Source: Lactarius indigo
Lineage: Eukaryota > Basidiomycota > Agaricomycetes > Russulales > Russulaceae
Length of the DNA stretch: 64,000 nucleotides
Direction: 5' to 3'
Assembly (NCBI GenBank): GCA_025766275.1
Contig: JAFKAC010000048.1
Coordinates: forward strand, 372,001 to 436,000
A program made the position numbers and the translations under genes. This document shows positions 1 through 8,641 of this stretch, piece by piece. A model generated the notes under the pieces. It saw nothing but the letters and a program-made list of their open reading frames with translations, did no database searches and had not been told where the DNA came from. Position 1 is the stretch's first letter. Every line of letters begins with the position of its first letter.

Positions 1-162
1 ACGTATCGCGTAAGTACCGCAATCCTAATACTACTATTGCCTGTACTAGGATCGAGTCATTTGTAAACCCCTAACTCCTTCGTAAACCCCGAGTCCGTGA
101 CTAATCTACCTTACCGCCGTAGTCACAACCGGTACAGTAAGGATCAGGGACAGAACGTAACA
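1..162 (-). repeat. 3' LTR of element A, truncated by window edge
   Basis: These bases match the last ~160 bp (plus-strand sense) of the LTR at 6859-7308 and end in the same gtaaca. Bases 163-175 just inside are the polypurine tract on the minus strand (aaaaggggtga next to the LTR), where plus-strand DNA synthesis would start. Confidence 0.92.
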
Positions 163-196
163 TCACCCCTTTTCTAGCGTGAGACCCCAGACTCAC

Positions 197-3100
197 TTAC
201 TGGAAGTCCCGTGCAATCCATTCACGCTGCTCGTCCTCAATGCGCCGAAAGACGTCCGCCCGCTCCAAGCGGTACACGCAGTCCAACTTGTCTTCTCGCG
301 CAGCGAGCACCATGCCACGGAGCTGGCGGATGCGTGCTTGTAGGCGCGATTCTTCGTGGGCCGCGGCGCGATACCGCGTCACTTCCGCAACCAGGGATTC
401 GTCCCCTATGTGGTTGAGCGCGCGGTCGGTGAGTTTGTCGGCGGCGAGGATAACGAGATCCTCATGAGCGATGAAGGCGCGGTTCGCAGCCGAGAGATGA
501 GGGGCGGCGTAGAGGGGTTTGCCGTAGAGATAAGGGGATCCCGGGATGACTCCCAGGATAAAGGGGTTCGCACCTCCGACAATCTGTACGTGGCTCGCCT
601 GCAACTCTACTCCGTCTGGCCCGGTGATGGGGAAGTGAATGTGATGGGGTTGTCGATTCGCCCGGAACCCTTCAGGCGCGAGGACCTGCGCCGGGTCGTC
701 GTCTCGCGTAATGGGGGTGTGTAGTGCGACGCCGGGCAGTCGCACACGTCCTCGAGACATGGGGGTTCCATCGGTATGCAGGAGCGGGTAGTAATCTCCG
801 TCGTCATGGTCAGCTTGGTCCGGCATTGCTGCCTGCGCTGCCGCAACTCGCTCAATCTCTCCTGCGCTAACCTCAACTGTTCTTTGGCCCAGTCCTGAGC
901 TGTCCTCCGCCAGACTTCCTCCGTCCTCGCCTCCTCCTGGTCCTTCGTTAGGTCGATCGGTCGGGAAAACTCCCCTAATACCGATAAGAGCGTCGTCTGG
1001 GGGGATGATCGCGATGGGTTCGCGGGCCCCGCTGTCGTCTCGGAAGACGTGAGCGACGGCATGCTGCTCGTCGCTGGGCTGGCGCGTGGGGTCTGGGAAC
1101 CTCTGTAGGATGCCAGCCCATTCTTGAGCGGTGATATGCCCCGTTCGCACGTTTGCAGGTGTGTACGGAGTGAGCTGGACCGTTGGAACCACGGTTTCTT
1201 CGTCGTCTTGGATGATGGCGGCGGCGTCTTGTGCGACTTGGTCGAGGAGGATCGCCGTGGTGACATGTCTGAGGGGAGAAGTGGGCATAGACGTAGAAGT
1301 GGATCGGAGGTGAGAGTGGTACTCTCCCTGGCCCTCCATAGTCTCGCTTTTAAGTCCTCGTGCGGCTGTTCGGGCCGTTTGGTACGCCTCTACTGCTTCC
1401 GGAGCGAAGACGTCATCCTTATCGACCCACTGATTCTCCGAGTCAGGGTACCCCTTCCATTTGATGAGATACTGAAGCTTCTTGCGGCGACCGAAATAGC
1501 GTGAGTCTAGAATGGCCTCGACTTCGTATTCTTCTTCCCCGTCCACAAGGTCCGGTGGCGGTCGAGGGAAATTTTCACCATGCATGGCCGTGTTTTTGTA
1601 TGGCGTGAGAAGATCTATGTGAAACACCGGGTGGATGCTCCACTGTGTGGGAAGTTCGAGGCGGTAATTGTACGGGGACATCACCTGGACTATCTTAAAA
1701 GGACCGTGGCGTCGCGCCGCAAGCTTGGCCGTAGGTTGGTTGGTTCGAAGGTGTTTTCCTTCTAACCACACCTGGTCACCTATTTGATATTTCGGGGTAT
1801 CCCGATGTTTCACCCAACCATCCTGAGCCTTTTTGATAAGGGTCTGGGCTAGTTGTCGTGCCTCCTTGAGCTGCGTGAGTCTGGTGGTAACGTGTGGAAT
1901 AGGGGATGGCTTATCCGTCCAATCCGCTGTTGGATTATAACCCATAAGCAGCATAAAGGGGGATTGTTTCGTATGCTCATGGGGCCAGTTGTTGTGAGCG
2001 AATTCTGCTATGGGGAGATACGCCGCCCAGTTATCTTGACGCTCGTTGGCCCAAAATCGCAGATACTGTTCCAGCCATTGATTGGTCCGCTCCGATTGTC
2101 CGTCCGTTCGTGGATGATATGCCGTGGATACGTTCTGTTTGATGCCCAAGATCCGACAGACTTCTTTGGTGAACTTTGATGTAAATCGGGGGTCGCGATC
2201 GCTGATGATTTTACGCGGTAACCCGAATCGTTTGAACACGTGAAGGACGTACAAGGTCGCTGTCTCCTCCGCCGTGATCTCTTCATTGCATGGGACGAAT
2301 ATTGACGCCTTGCTGCAGTCGTGATCTGTTACGGTGAGGATGGTATCGTAGGATTGAGATGCGGGTAGCTTAGTAATGAAGTCCAATGCTATGGTGTGAA
2401 AAGGGGGGGCGTCCGTTGTCGCAGTGATGGGGTATAATGGCGCATGCGTTGGTCTTGTGTTGACTTTGTTTCGTTGACAGTCGGCGCATCCGGTGACATA
2501 TTCGTACACGTCTCGACGAAGTTTTGGCCACCAGTAGTGTCGCTCTACTATCCGCTGGGTCCTACTAATACCTGGATGTCCATGGACGGGGGGGTCATGG
2601 TGGTCGCATATTATCGCCCTGTACGTGGACATGGGTCCGGTGATTACCAGTCGTCCATCCTTGTACCACTCTCCGTCTATCTTCTTTAATTGGTGGGCGT
2701 CGACCCACGCCTGGACAATTTTTGGGTCTTGCCGTCGTCTCGGCGTTTGCAGCAACGGGTGTATTTCCAGCGTGCAGGCGGTATTAGCGGCTCGCACGAA
2801 TACTTCGGGGGGTAAGACTACCACACCTTCGTTATCTCCCTCTCCTTGATCGTAGTCCGGTCGTCTGGATAAGGCGTCCGCCCTTCCGTTGTTCTTCCCC
2901 TTGATGTGATGGATCTCAAAGTCGTATTCCATCAGTTCTAGTACTTCTCGGGCAACCCGTCGGCTGATCTTCTGCGGGGTTTTCCAATATTGTAAATTGA
3001 GGTGGTCTGAGAATATCTTGATTTTGTGCGGGGATCCTGCAAGTAGGGGTCTCCAATGTCTGAGGGCCTTGACAATGGCTAGGAGCTCTAAGTCGTAGAT

Positions 3101-5137
3101 GTCATAATTACGTTCGGCTTCATTTAACGTGGCCGAGTAATATCCTATCGGGTGCTTGCGACCGTCATCTTTCTTTTGTAAGAGTACAGCACCTACTGCG
3201 AATCCTGACGCGTCGACCTCCAGCTCAAATTGATCTTGTAGTTTAGGATGGGCTAACACCGGTTCTTCGGTGACAAGGCGTTTGAGGGTTTTGAATGCGC
3301 GGTCTTCATCTTCTGTCCATTTCCATTCTGCGTCTTTCCGCGTGAGTTGGTTTAAGGGGCGTGCGTGGGTAGCGAAACCGCGGATGAAGAGTCGGTAAAA
3401 GTTACAAAAACCCAAAAATGATCGTACGTCCCTGACTTTAGTCGGAGTCGGCCAGTCTTTGATGCCGCGAACTTTTACCAGGTCCATGCGTGTTGCCCCC
3501 CTTTCAAGGATTACCCCCAGGTAATCCATCCGCGGTTGGTGAAACAGGCACTTCTCAAGTTTGAAATAGAGGTCGTGGTCCTGGGCGACGCGGAGAACGT
3601 CAGTAACGGCGGCAACATGGTCAGCCATCGTGGAGCCTTCCCGCGTGGCGATTCCAATATCGTCCATGTAAACTCGGATAACTGTCCCCCGCATTTCGTG
3701 TTTCGCAATGGTGTTGCGGTAGATATGGTTCATCATGGTTTGAAAGGTGGCCGGCGAGTTCGTAAGGCCAAAGAACATGACCGTTGGTTCAAAGAGGCCG
3801 AATTTGGTTTTGAAAGCCGCCTTCTCTTGATCCCCGTCCCGTATACGGATGTTGTTATACCCCCAGCGAATATCGAGTTTTGTGTAGATATGAGCGTTGC
3901 TGAGGTCGTAGATGAGATCCTGAATTAGGGGGAGTGGATACTGATTGCGTATGGTGTGTGAATTGATAACCCGGTAGTCCTGCACCGGACGTAGCTTTCC
4001 ATCTTTCTTTTTAACGAAGAAGAATGACGACGCGTACGGGGAGATAGAGGGTCGCAGGTACCCTTGCTGGAGCTTCTCGTCTAGGAATTCCTTGAGCTTC
4101 CCCTCCTCTTCTTGCGTTAACGGGTATATTTTGCAGTCAATCGCGGAGGGGGTGTCTGGTTTAAAATCTATAGCGTGGTCCCAAGGCCTAGCTGGAGGGA
4201 ATCGTTGGGACGCTTCTTCACTGAAGAGCTTTTCAAAGGCTCTGTATACTGCCGGCAGTTCGACGGGGTCCTTCTCTACCTTTGCACGGATTGCCAGTTC
4301 CGTAGACGTAGTTGCTCGCAAGTACGTGTCGTCTTCATCCATATCGAGGACGATTGCTTCCTTCTCTTCGTTAGTGAGCGCGGCTGCGATAACGGTGTGA
4401 CGACTTGGACTGTCCTGTGTGCTAATCACGACCGGCATGATTTCTTCGTGTATGACTGCGTCTCGCCAGCTGATGGTTGGCTCGTAGGTGGCCAACCAGG
4501 GGTATCCTAGAACGATATCTTCACCGCCAAGGTCGGTTATGAGGAAGCGCATAGTTCTATGATATCCCTTAGCGTAGACATCTAGATCGGTGAAGTGGGT
4601 AATAGACCCAGCTTTATTTTCTGTATTGTCTATATTCCAAATCTTGCGCGGTTGTGGCAGGAGTTGAAGTCCGATGCCCAATTTCTTTGCAAAGTTTGGG
4701 TGTATGAAGTTGTCGGTTGCTCCCGAGTCAACTAATGCTTTGATGTCGGCCATTCGGTAATTCGTGCGAATCGAGACTGGAATTCGAAGGGAACGAAAGC
4801 GTGTCATGATTACAGAATTACAATTTAGAGCCCTCACCCAGGCCGATGGGTTCAGGCGCTCCGAAAACCCTCTTTCCCCCACAAGTCCTGCAGTATCAGG
4901 TCCTTTACTTCGTCTGGGGCGTTGGCTACCCCTGTAAGCCATTCCTTGGCCCGTTCCTCCGCCGTTTTGCCGGTCGAAGCTGCTTGTATTTGGGCGGGCG
5001 GCGTTTCCTGTGCGTAGTAGTCCGTTTCTGTCATCCGGACGGTGGACGGTCCGGGTTCCTGCGGTCGCCATTGTCGCAGCTGTCGTGGATGGGGACAATT
5101 TCGTGAGAGGTGGCCCCGTGCATGACAGTTGTAGCAC
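197..5137 (-). CDS. pol: Element A Pol polyprotein (protease-RT-RNase H-integrase-chromodomain-C-terminal extension)
   Basis: Single open frame of 1646 codons. Residues up to about 86 overlap gag in another frame and are probably not made as such; Pol should be entered by a -1 ribosomal shift near 4870. Visible domains: aspartic protease with DSG at 137-139; reverse transcriptase with YMDD at 490-493; RNase H with catalytic Asp near 642 (VDASG); integrase zinc finger ending CADC near 884-887; DD35E core D919, D980, E1016; chromodomain about 1200-1253 (LIKWKGYP). Residues ~1255-1646 form an extra C-terminal region shared by sister elements and not recognised, ending in a predicted coiled coil. 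Products should act in the virus-like particle and nucleus. The chromodomain is expected to steer integration to modified chromatin. No internal stop is present. Confidence 0.93.
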   Translation of the reverse strand: MLQLSCTGPPLTKLSPSTTAATMATAGTRTVHRPDDRNGLLRTGNAARPNTSSFDRQNGGGTGQGMAYRGSQRPRRSKGPDTAGLVGERGFSERLNPSAWVRALNCNSVIMTRFRSLRIPVSIRTNYRMADIKALVDSGATDNFIHPNFAKKLGIGLQLLPQPRKIWNIDNTENKAGSITHFTDLDVYAKGYHRTMRFLITDLGGEDIVLGYPWLATYEPTISWRDAVIHEEIMPVVISTQDSPSRHTVIAAALTNEEKEAIVLDMDEDDTYLRATTSTELAIRAKVEKDPVELPAVYRAFEKLFSEEASQRFPPARPWDHAIDFKPDTPSAIDCKIYPLTQEEEGKLKEFLDEKLQQGYLRPSISPYASSFFFVKKKDGKLRPVQDYRVINSHTIRNQYPLPLIQDLIYDLSNAHIYTKLDIRWGYNNIRIRDGDQEKAAFKTKFGLFEPTVMFFGLTNSPATFQTMMNHIYRNTIAKHEMRGTVIRVYMDDIGIATREGSTMADHVAAVTDVLRVAQDHDLYFKLEKCLFHQPRMDYLGVILERGATRMDLVKVRGIKDWPTPTKVRDVRSFLGFCNFYRLFIRGFATHARPLNQLTRKDAEWKWTEDEDRAFKTLKRLVTEEPVLAHPKLQDQFELEVDASGFAVGAVLLQKKDDGRKHPIGYYSATLNEAERNYDIYDLELLAIVKALRHWRPLLAGSPHKIKIFSDHLNLQYWKTPQKISRRVAREVLELMEYDFEIHHIKGKNNGRADALSRRPDYDQGEGDNEGVVVLPPEVFVRAANTACTLEIHPLLQTPRRRQDPKIVQAWVDAHQLKKIDGEWYKDGRLVITGPMSTYRAIICDHHDPPVHGHPGISRTQRIVERHYWWPKLRRDVYEYVTGCADCQRNKVNTRPTHAPLYPITATTDAPPFHTIALDFITKLPASQSYDTILTVTDHDCSKASIFVPCNEEITAEETATLYVLHVFKRFGLPRKIISDRDPRFTSKFTKEVCRILGIKQNVSTAYHPRTDGQSERTNQWLEQYLRFWANERQDNWAAYLPIAEFAHNNWPHEHTKQSPFMLLMGYNPTADWTDKPSPIPHVTTRLTQLKEARQLAQTLIKKAQDGWVKHRDTPKYQIGDQVWLEGKHLRTNQPTAKLAARRHGPFKIVQVMSPYNYRLELPTQWSIHPVFHIDLLTPYKNTAMHGENFPRPPPDLVDGEEEYEVEAILDSRYFGRRKKLQYLIKWKGYPDSENQWVDKDDVFAPEAVEAYQTARTAARGLKSETMEGQGEYHSHLRSTSTSMPTSPLRHVTTAILLDQVAQDAAAIIQDDEETVVPTVQLTPYTPANVRTGHITAQEWAGILQRFPDPTRQPSDEQHAVAHVFRDDSGAREPIAIIPPDDALIGIRGVFPTDRPNEGPGGGEDGGSLAEDSSGLGQRTVEVSAGEIERVAAAQAAMPDQADHDDGDYYPLLHTDGTPMSRGRVRLPGVALHTPITRDDDPAQVLAPEGFRANRQPHHIHFPITGPDGVELQASHVQIVGGANPFILGVIPGSPYLYGKPLYAAPHLSAANRAFIAHEDLVILAADKLTDRALNHIGDESLVAEVTRYRAAAHEESRLQARIRQLRGMVLAAREDKLDCVYRLERADVFRRIEDEQREWIARDFQ
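607..1266 (-). CDS. ORF-X of element A: overlapping +1-frame ORF inside the pol tail
   Basis: A 219-residue ORF starting at an ATG (MSPRRSSST) that lies wholly inside the pol 3' extension, in the +1 frame relative to pol. The counterpart in elements E, F and G starts at the same place with MSHK, is in the same relative frame and has the same layout: a Ser/Thr/Pro-rich N-terminal half, then a long basic amphipathic helix (W-x5-W-x-KEQL, RL-x-E-x-R-x-RR), then a PPC-x-EDVC motif and a LKGSGR...PITF...TPSP...QTE C-terminus. No known family is recognised. How it would be translated is unknown (internal initiation, reinitiation or a +1 shift). It could be a by-product of pol conservation, but the helix is better conserved in this frame than in pol. 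Confidence 0.5.
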   Translation of the reverse strand: MSPRRSSSTKSHKTPPPSSKTTKKPWFQRSSSLRTHLQTCERGISPLKNGLASYRGSQTPRASPATSSMPSLTSSETTAGPANPSRSSPQTTLLSVLGEFSRPIDLTKDQEEARTEEVWRRTAQDWAKEQLRLAQERLSELRQRRQQCRTKLTMTTEITTRSCIPMEPPCLEDVCDCPASHYTPPLRETTTRRRSSRLKGSGRIDNPITFTSPSPGQTE

Positions 5138-6840
5138 AGGACTGTCCTTAGGTCTCGTCGCATTCCTCCTCTCCCGTGTCCTCTGGTCCCTGGACCTCCT
5201 CTTGGCGGGAATGGGGGTAGATTGGTGTACGGCGGTTTTCCATAATCAATCTCCTCGGACCCGGCCAGTCTTGCCCTAGTTCGGTCCGCAGATGTGTCCA
5301 TTGCCCAGGGGTTGGCGAGATTTTGTGGGACGCTCCAGTTGGCGTTGCCTGTTTTCTTCGGCTTACTGTCCTTGTACTCATCCACCCTGGCCCTGATGTG
5401 AATATAATTTCGCTGTCGGCAAAGCGTTGCCCGCTTCCATTCATCGAAGGTTTCTGGTTCGTCCAGGTCGTACGTCTTCTCGTACAGTTTCTTGGGAAGG
5501 CCTTTTGTGAACAGGTCAATGGTTTGTGGGTCGTTGAGGCGGTAGCCTGCTTTTCTGGCCGCTTCCTCAAATTCGTTAACATATTTGTCGATATCTCCAT
5601 CGACCATTTTGAGGCCTTTCCTCAGCAGGGCTTGAGCCTGTTCTCGTTCAAGGGTATTGACGAACCTTTGGTTAAACCCTTCTGCTACTGCATTCCACAG
5701 ATCTCGCGTGTGTTGGTCTATTCCTCGTTGTATCTGCCGATTGAGCCATTTGAGATACGAGAGTACCCATTCGCTGACGGATACCCCCTTGATGTAGGAT
5801 AGGAAGAGTAGGCATCGTCGGTAGTCGTTGCGCATGATGGGGGTATCGAGGTTCATCCCCCAGTATACGTGCCATTGGGTGAGGAATGAGTCCACCTTGG
5901 TGCGGTCTCCATCAAAGATAGTGGGAGGTTCACCTGTAAGTTTTTCGTGTCCGTGCACGCCTCCTCCTCCTCCTATCGGTGGTTCTCCTCCCCCGTTGTC
6001 TCCTCCTCCTGGGGGTCCCCCATGTGGGAGATCAGGAGGGTCCCCCCCTCCTCCCGGCCGTCTGGGGAAGTCTCCTCCTGGAGGGCCCCCCCAACCTGGC
6101 GGAGGGTCAAGCGATAATCCCCTTTGTGGCCCTTTTCCTGATGGGGGGTCGCCTTGATCTGGTCCGATGGCGCGGAAGATTGCCACATCGTCCGCGGTCA
6201 TGCGATGTCCCGTTTCGGGGTTAATAGGCATGAGGTTCCGTTGGGATTCTTGCCTGATTGCTTCGGCTGCTTCTTGCGCCGCTTGTTCTCGGATGGACAT
6301 GATTTCTTCTGCCGTCATCGTCGTCGTTGCCATTTCTGCTGCGGGTGATCGTATGTGGATTACTTCTGGCTGTTCTGAGATATGCAAGGACTCAGCTTGT
6401 TGGATGGTGTATTGTTCGATAGGTCCGACGCTCGCGGGTTGGTTTTCTTCACTCTGTTCGTCTTCTTCCGTTTCTTCGCTTACGGCTTCTCCGGTGGAAT
6501 GTTCTCGCAGCTGGCTGTCAATGGGCCCCCAGTCGGATCGTGAGTTGAGTTCACGCGCGTCGATGTCACACTGGTATTGTCTTCCTGCCGGTCTGATGAT
6601 GTCCCACCGGTGGTCTATGGGATTCCACGTAACTTCCACCCAACACAAATGGTCGAAATTGAACTCAACAGGTCTGAACCTTGTAGGTCCGTTGAACTCT
6701 ACAAAGTATCCGGTTTCGTCTCCCCTGTCCCTCCAACGGGCTGCTCCCAGGAATCGGGTTGGTACGTTGCGATCTCCTCTTCTTTCTAGATAATAGGGAC
6801 GGAAGTTCGTCCACTGATCACGGGTGTTGACAGTCGCCAC
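4852..6840 (-). CDS. gag: Element A Gag (662 codons), probable GUG start
   Basis: Capsid/nucleocapsid precursor. An N-terminal domain (DQW...FRPY...VPTRFL, residues 8-30) is followed by acidic and Pro/Gly-rich linkers, a retrotransposon capsid domain at about 300-490 (IFDGDR, WHVYWG, FTKGLPK), and a CCHC zinc knuckle at 569-582 (CYNCHARGHLSRNC). It ends in TGA at 4852 just after the frameshift region. The frame opens with GTG at 6840, 19 nt downstream of the LTR, in an A-at-minus-3, G-at-plus-4 context. The first ATG in this frame is codon 170 (6333), yet the conserved N-terminal domain lies upstream of it. No ATG occurs in any forward frame from the predicted RNA start (7059) to 6334. GUG initiation is inferred; a short Gag starting at codon 170 is a second possibility. 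Confidence 0.88.
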   Translation of the reverse strand: MATVNTRDQWTNFRPYYLERRGDRNVPTRFLGAARWRDRGDETGYFVEFNGPTRFRPVEFNFDHLCWVEVTWNPIDHRWDIIRPAGRQYQCDIDARELNSRSDWGPIDSQLREHSTGEAVSEETEEDEQSEENQPASVGPIEQYTIQQAESLHISEQPEVIHIRSPAAEMATTTMTAEEIMSIREQAAQEAAEAIRQESQRNLMPINPETGHRMTADDVAIFRAIGPDQGDPPSGKGPQRGLSLDPPPGWGGPPGGDFPRRPGGGGDPPDLPHGGPPGGGDNGGGEPPIGGGGGVHGHEKLTGEPPTIFDGDRTKVDSFLTQWHVYWGMNLDTPIMRNDYRRCLLFLSYIKGVSVSEWVLSYLKWLNRQIQRGIDQHTRDLWNAVAEGFNQRFVNTLEREQAQALLRKGLKMVDGDIDKYVNEFEEAARKAGYRLNDPQTIDLFTKGLPKKLYEKTYDLDEPETFDEWKRATLCRQRNYIHIRARVDEYKDSKPKKTGNANWSVPQNLANPWAMDTSADRTRARLAGSEEIDYGKPPYTNLPPFPPRGGPGTRGHGRGGMRRDLRTVLCYNCHARGHLSRNCPHPRQLRQWRPQEPGPSTVRMTETDYYAQETPPAQIQAASTGKTAEERAKEWLTGVANAPDEVKDLILQDLWGKEGFRSA
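4864..4870 (-). promoter_or_regulatory. Gag-Pol -1 frameshift site (GGGTTTT)
   Basis: On the minus strand the heptamer G GGT TTT lies in the gag frame four codons before the gag stop. It fits the X XXY YYZ rule for -1 slippage, and Pol is open in exactly the -1 frame. The neighbouring upstream heptamer, GGGAAAA in element F, is GGGGAAA here and does not fit, so this site is the likelier one in A. Confidence 0.6.
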
Positions 6841-6845
6841 AGTGA

Positions 6846-6856
6846 ATCTTGGTCTT
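6846..6856 (-). other. Self-priming primer-binding site of element A
   Basis: The 11 nt two bases inside the 5' LTR read AAGACCAAGAT on the minus strand. This is the exact reverse complement of the predicted first 11 nt of the element's own RNA (7059 down to 7049). It does not look like the usual tRNA-complementary TGG start. The Tf1/sushi group is known to prime reverse transcription with its own RNA 5' end. Confidence 0.7.
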
Positions 6857-6858
6857 AA

Positions 6859-7308
6859 TGTAACGCCGTCACAGCGTTAGCTCGACTTGAGCTCGGATGA
6901 GGGCGACTACTGTTCAGCTGGTCACGCTCAAGGCGTATGGCACGAAGGCAGTTCCTTAGATGTTCGCAGACACTAAGACAGAGACGTAAAGCAGAGTGAT
7001 GAAATGATAGAGATGAGATGGAGGAGAAGAGACAAGTGACGATTGAAGAAGACCAAGATGGCGTATCTTGGTCTCCTGCAGCTATCTTAAATACAAGAAG
7101 AGCAGGCTTTCAAGCGCTGCTATGAGTCACAGTAATGTAGCGTCCAACGTATCGCGTAAGTACCGCAATCCTAATACTACTATTGCCTGTACTAGGATCG
7201 AGTCATTTGTAAACCCCTAACTCCTTCGTAAACCCCGAGTCCGTGACTAATCTACCTTACCGCCGTAGTCACAACCGGTACAGTAAGGATCAGGGACAGA
7301 ACGTAACA
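6859..7308 (-). repeat. 5' LTR of element A (450 bp)
   Basis: Plus-strand sequence runs from tgtaac to gtaaca. It carries the minus-strand promoter described separately. Its R-U5 part, from 7059 down to the LTR edge, contains no ATG on the sense strand. Its right edge abuts element B gag sequence in mid-gene. Confidence 0.93.
7049..7093 (-). promoter_or_regulatory. LTR promoter of element A: TATA box, U3/R palindrome, RNA start
   Basis: TATTTAA on the minus strand begins at 7093. The 11-mer complementary to the primer-binding site begins 34 nt downstream at 7059, the usual TATA-to-start distance. The start lies on one arm of a palindrome (AGACCAAGAT, 5-nt loop, ATCTTGGTCT) that recurs in the other LTRs of the family. 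Confidence 0.6.
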
Positions 7309-7473
7309 GCGGAACCTGCTAGGTCCGTTGAATTCCACGAAGTATCCGGTTTCTTCTTGTCTTTCCCTCCAACTAGCAGCTTGTAAAAAGCGCGTGGGGA
7401 CGTTGCGTTCTCCTCTTCTTTGGAGCGAGTACGGACGAAAGCTCGTCCACTGGTCTCTGGTTGTTACGGCCAC
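7309..7473 (-). pseudogene. Element B gag N-terminal fragment
   Basis: Codons 1-55 of a family-1 gag, from the conserved GTG at 7473 through DQWTSFRPYS and GYFVEFNGPS, cut in mid-frame at 7308/7309 by element A. The primer-binding site and 5' LTR of B follow to the right. The rest of B is left of the window. Confidence 0.88.
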
Positions 7474-7492
7474 GATGTTATCTTGGTCTTAA

Positions 7493-7999
7493 TGTAACGT
7501 CGCCACGACGTTAGCTCGACTTGAGCTCGGTGAAGGCGGTAACAACTTAGCGATAATCGTAAGGCTTTCCCTCTTCTTGAAGACGCGAAGGTCCAAGACG
7601 TATAAATCTGGGTGAATGCGCGAAGGCACACCAATACTAGGCAACAAGGCTTTCGGCGATAGAGAGGAAGAAAGGGAAACAAGTGACGATTTAAGAAGAC
7701 CAAGATGGCGTATCTTGGTCTTTGCGAGACACTATAAATACAAGTCAAGCAGGCTTACAAGCGCTGCCTATGAGTCACAGTATGGTAGCGTCCAACGTAT
7801 CGCGTAAGTATCTCAATCCAAGTACCACTACTACCAGTATTAGTGGCGTCGGGCATCAGTCAGCTATCGTATCGTATCTCCTATCACACTACCGTATCAC
7901 CGTGAGTAAGTCCGCGACTAATCTACCTTACAGCCGTAATCGCAACCGGTACAGTAAGGGTGTTGAACTCATACAGCCCATACAAGAAGAAACGTAACA
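7493..7999 (-). repeat. 5' LTR of element B (507 bp)
   Basis: Family-1 LTR with tgtaac/gtaaca ends, TATA box and palindrome. It is followed directly by pol-tail sequence of element D, so B inserted into D's pol. The expected right-hand target duplication is caaga (8000-8004); the partner copy is outside the window. Confidence 0.9.
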
Positions 8000-8123
8000 C
8001 AAGAGGTGCCCATGGGGTGAGCTGAGTATCGGGACCTCGGTGTCATCGTCCTCTGCCAAAAGGGCATTGGTGTCCTGTGCGAGGGAGTCGAGGAGCGCTG
8101 CTTGTGTGACATGTCACAATGGG
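8000..8123 (-). pseudogene. Element D pol tail fragment
   Basis: Matches the post-chromodomain region of the sister Pol proteins and includes the conserved ORF-X start: ATG at 8112, MSHK on the minus strand. It is cut by B's LTR on the left and by a solo LTR on the right. Confidence 0.8.
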
Positions 8124-8641
8124 TGTAACGTCGTCACGATGTTAGCTTGACTTGAGCTTAGGATAGGCAGTAACAACTTAGCGATAGTCACGACGACGTG
8201 GAGGTCCGTGCTCTTGCCTCAGTGAATACTCAAAGGTACACCGGCAAGCATTGCCAACTCTTGAAGGTGCAATAGAGACAATAGAGGCGATAGAGACGGT
8301 AGAGAAAGAAAGGAGGCAGATACAAGTGACAATTCAAGATGACCAAGATGGCGTATCTTGGTCTTCACGGACTATCTTAAATACAAGTCAAGCAGGCTTT
8401 CAAGCGCTGCTACGAGTCACAGTAAAGTAGTGTCCAACATATCACATAAGTAGCTCGAACCCTAATACTACTAGTACTAGTACTAGTGGTGTCTGTCCTC
8501 AGTCAGCTATCGTGCACAATCTCCTATCGTACTATCACCTAAGTCCGCGACTAATATACCTTACCACCATAATCGCAACCGGTACAGTAAGGGTTCTCAC
8601 ATTGAGAGTCAGAATACCGCAAAACAAGTCGAAACGTAACA
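8124..8641 (-). repeat. Solo LTR in element D pol, TSD atggg
   Basis: A complete 518-bp family-1 LTR without internal sequence. The 5-bp repeats atggg at 8119-8123 and 8642-8646 flank it, and pol homology continues cleanly on both sides. It probably arose by recombination between the two LTRs of a full element. Confidence 0.93.

Larger units (their letters stand above)
1..7308 (-). mobile_element. Element A: Ty3/Gypsy chromovirus, coding-intact
   Basis: Reading on the minus strand the order is 5' LTR (6859-7308), primer-binding site, gag, pol in the -1 frame, polypurine tract and 3' LTR (1-162, cut by the window edge). Gag and Pol are both uninterrupted, so this is one of the two youngest-looking copies in the window. 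It sits inside the gag gene of another copy (element B): B's coding sequence resumes at 7309 in mid-gene. The other flank, and so the target duplication, lies outside the window. RT, integrase and the integrase chromodomain place it with the Tf1/sushi-like chromoviruses. Confidence 0.93.

Noticed and set aside
197..1390. Envelope gene in the pol 3' extension
   Set aside because: No signal peptide, transmembrane segment or separate env-like ORF; the region is acidic, Ala-rich and ends in a soluble-looking coiled coil.
5828..6224. Proline/glycine-rich plus-strand ORFs opposite gag
   Set aside because: They are the antisense of the Gly/Pro-rich Gag linker and are low complexity.
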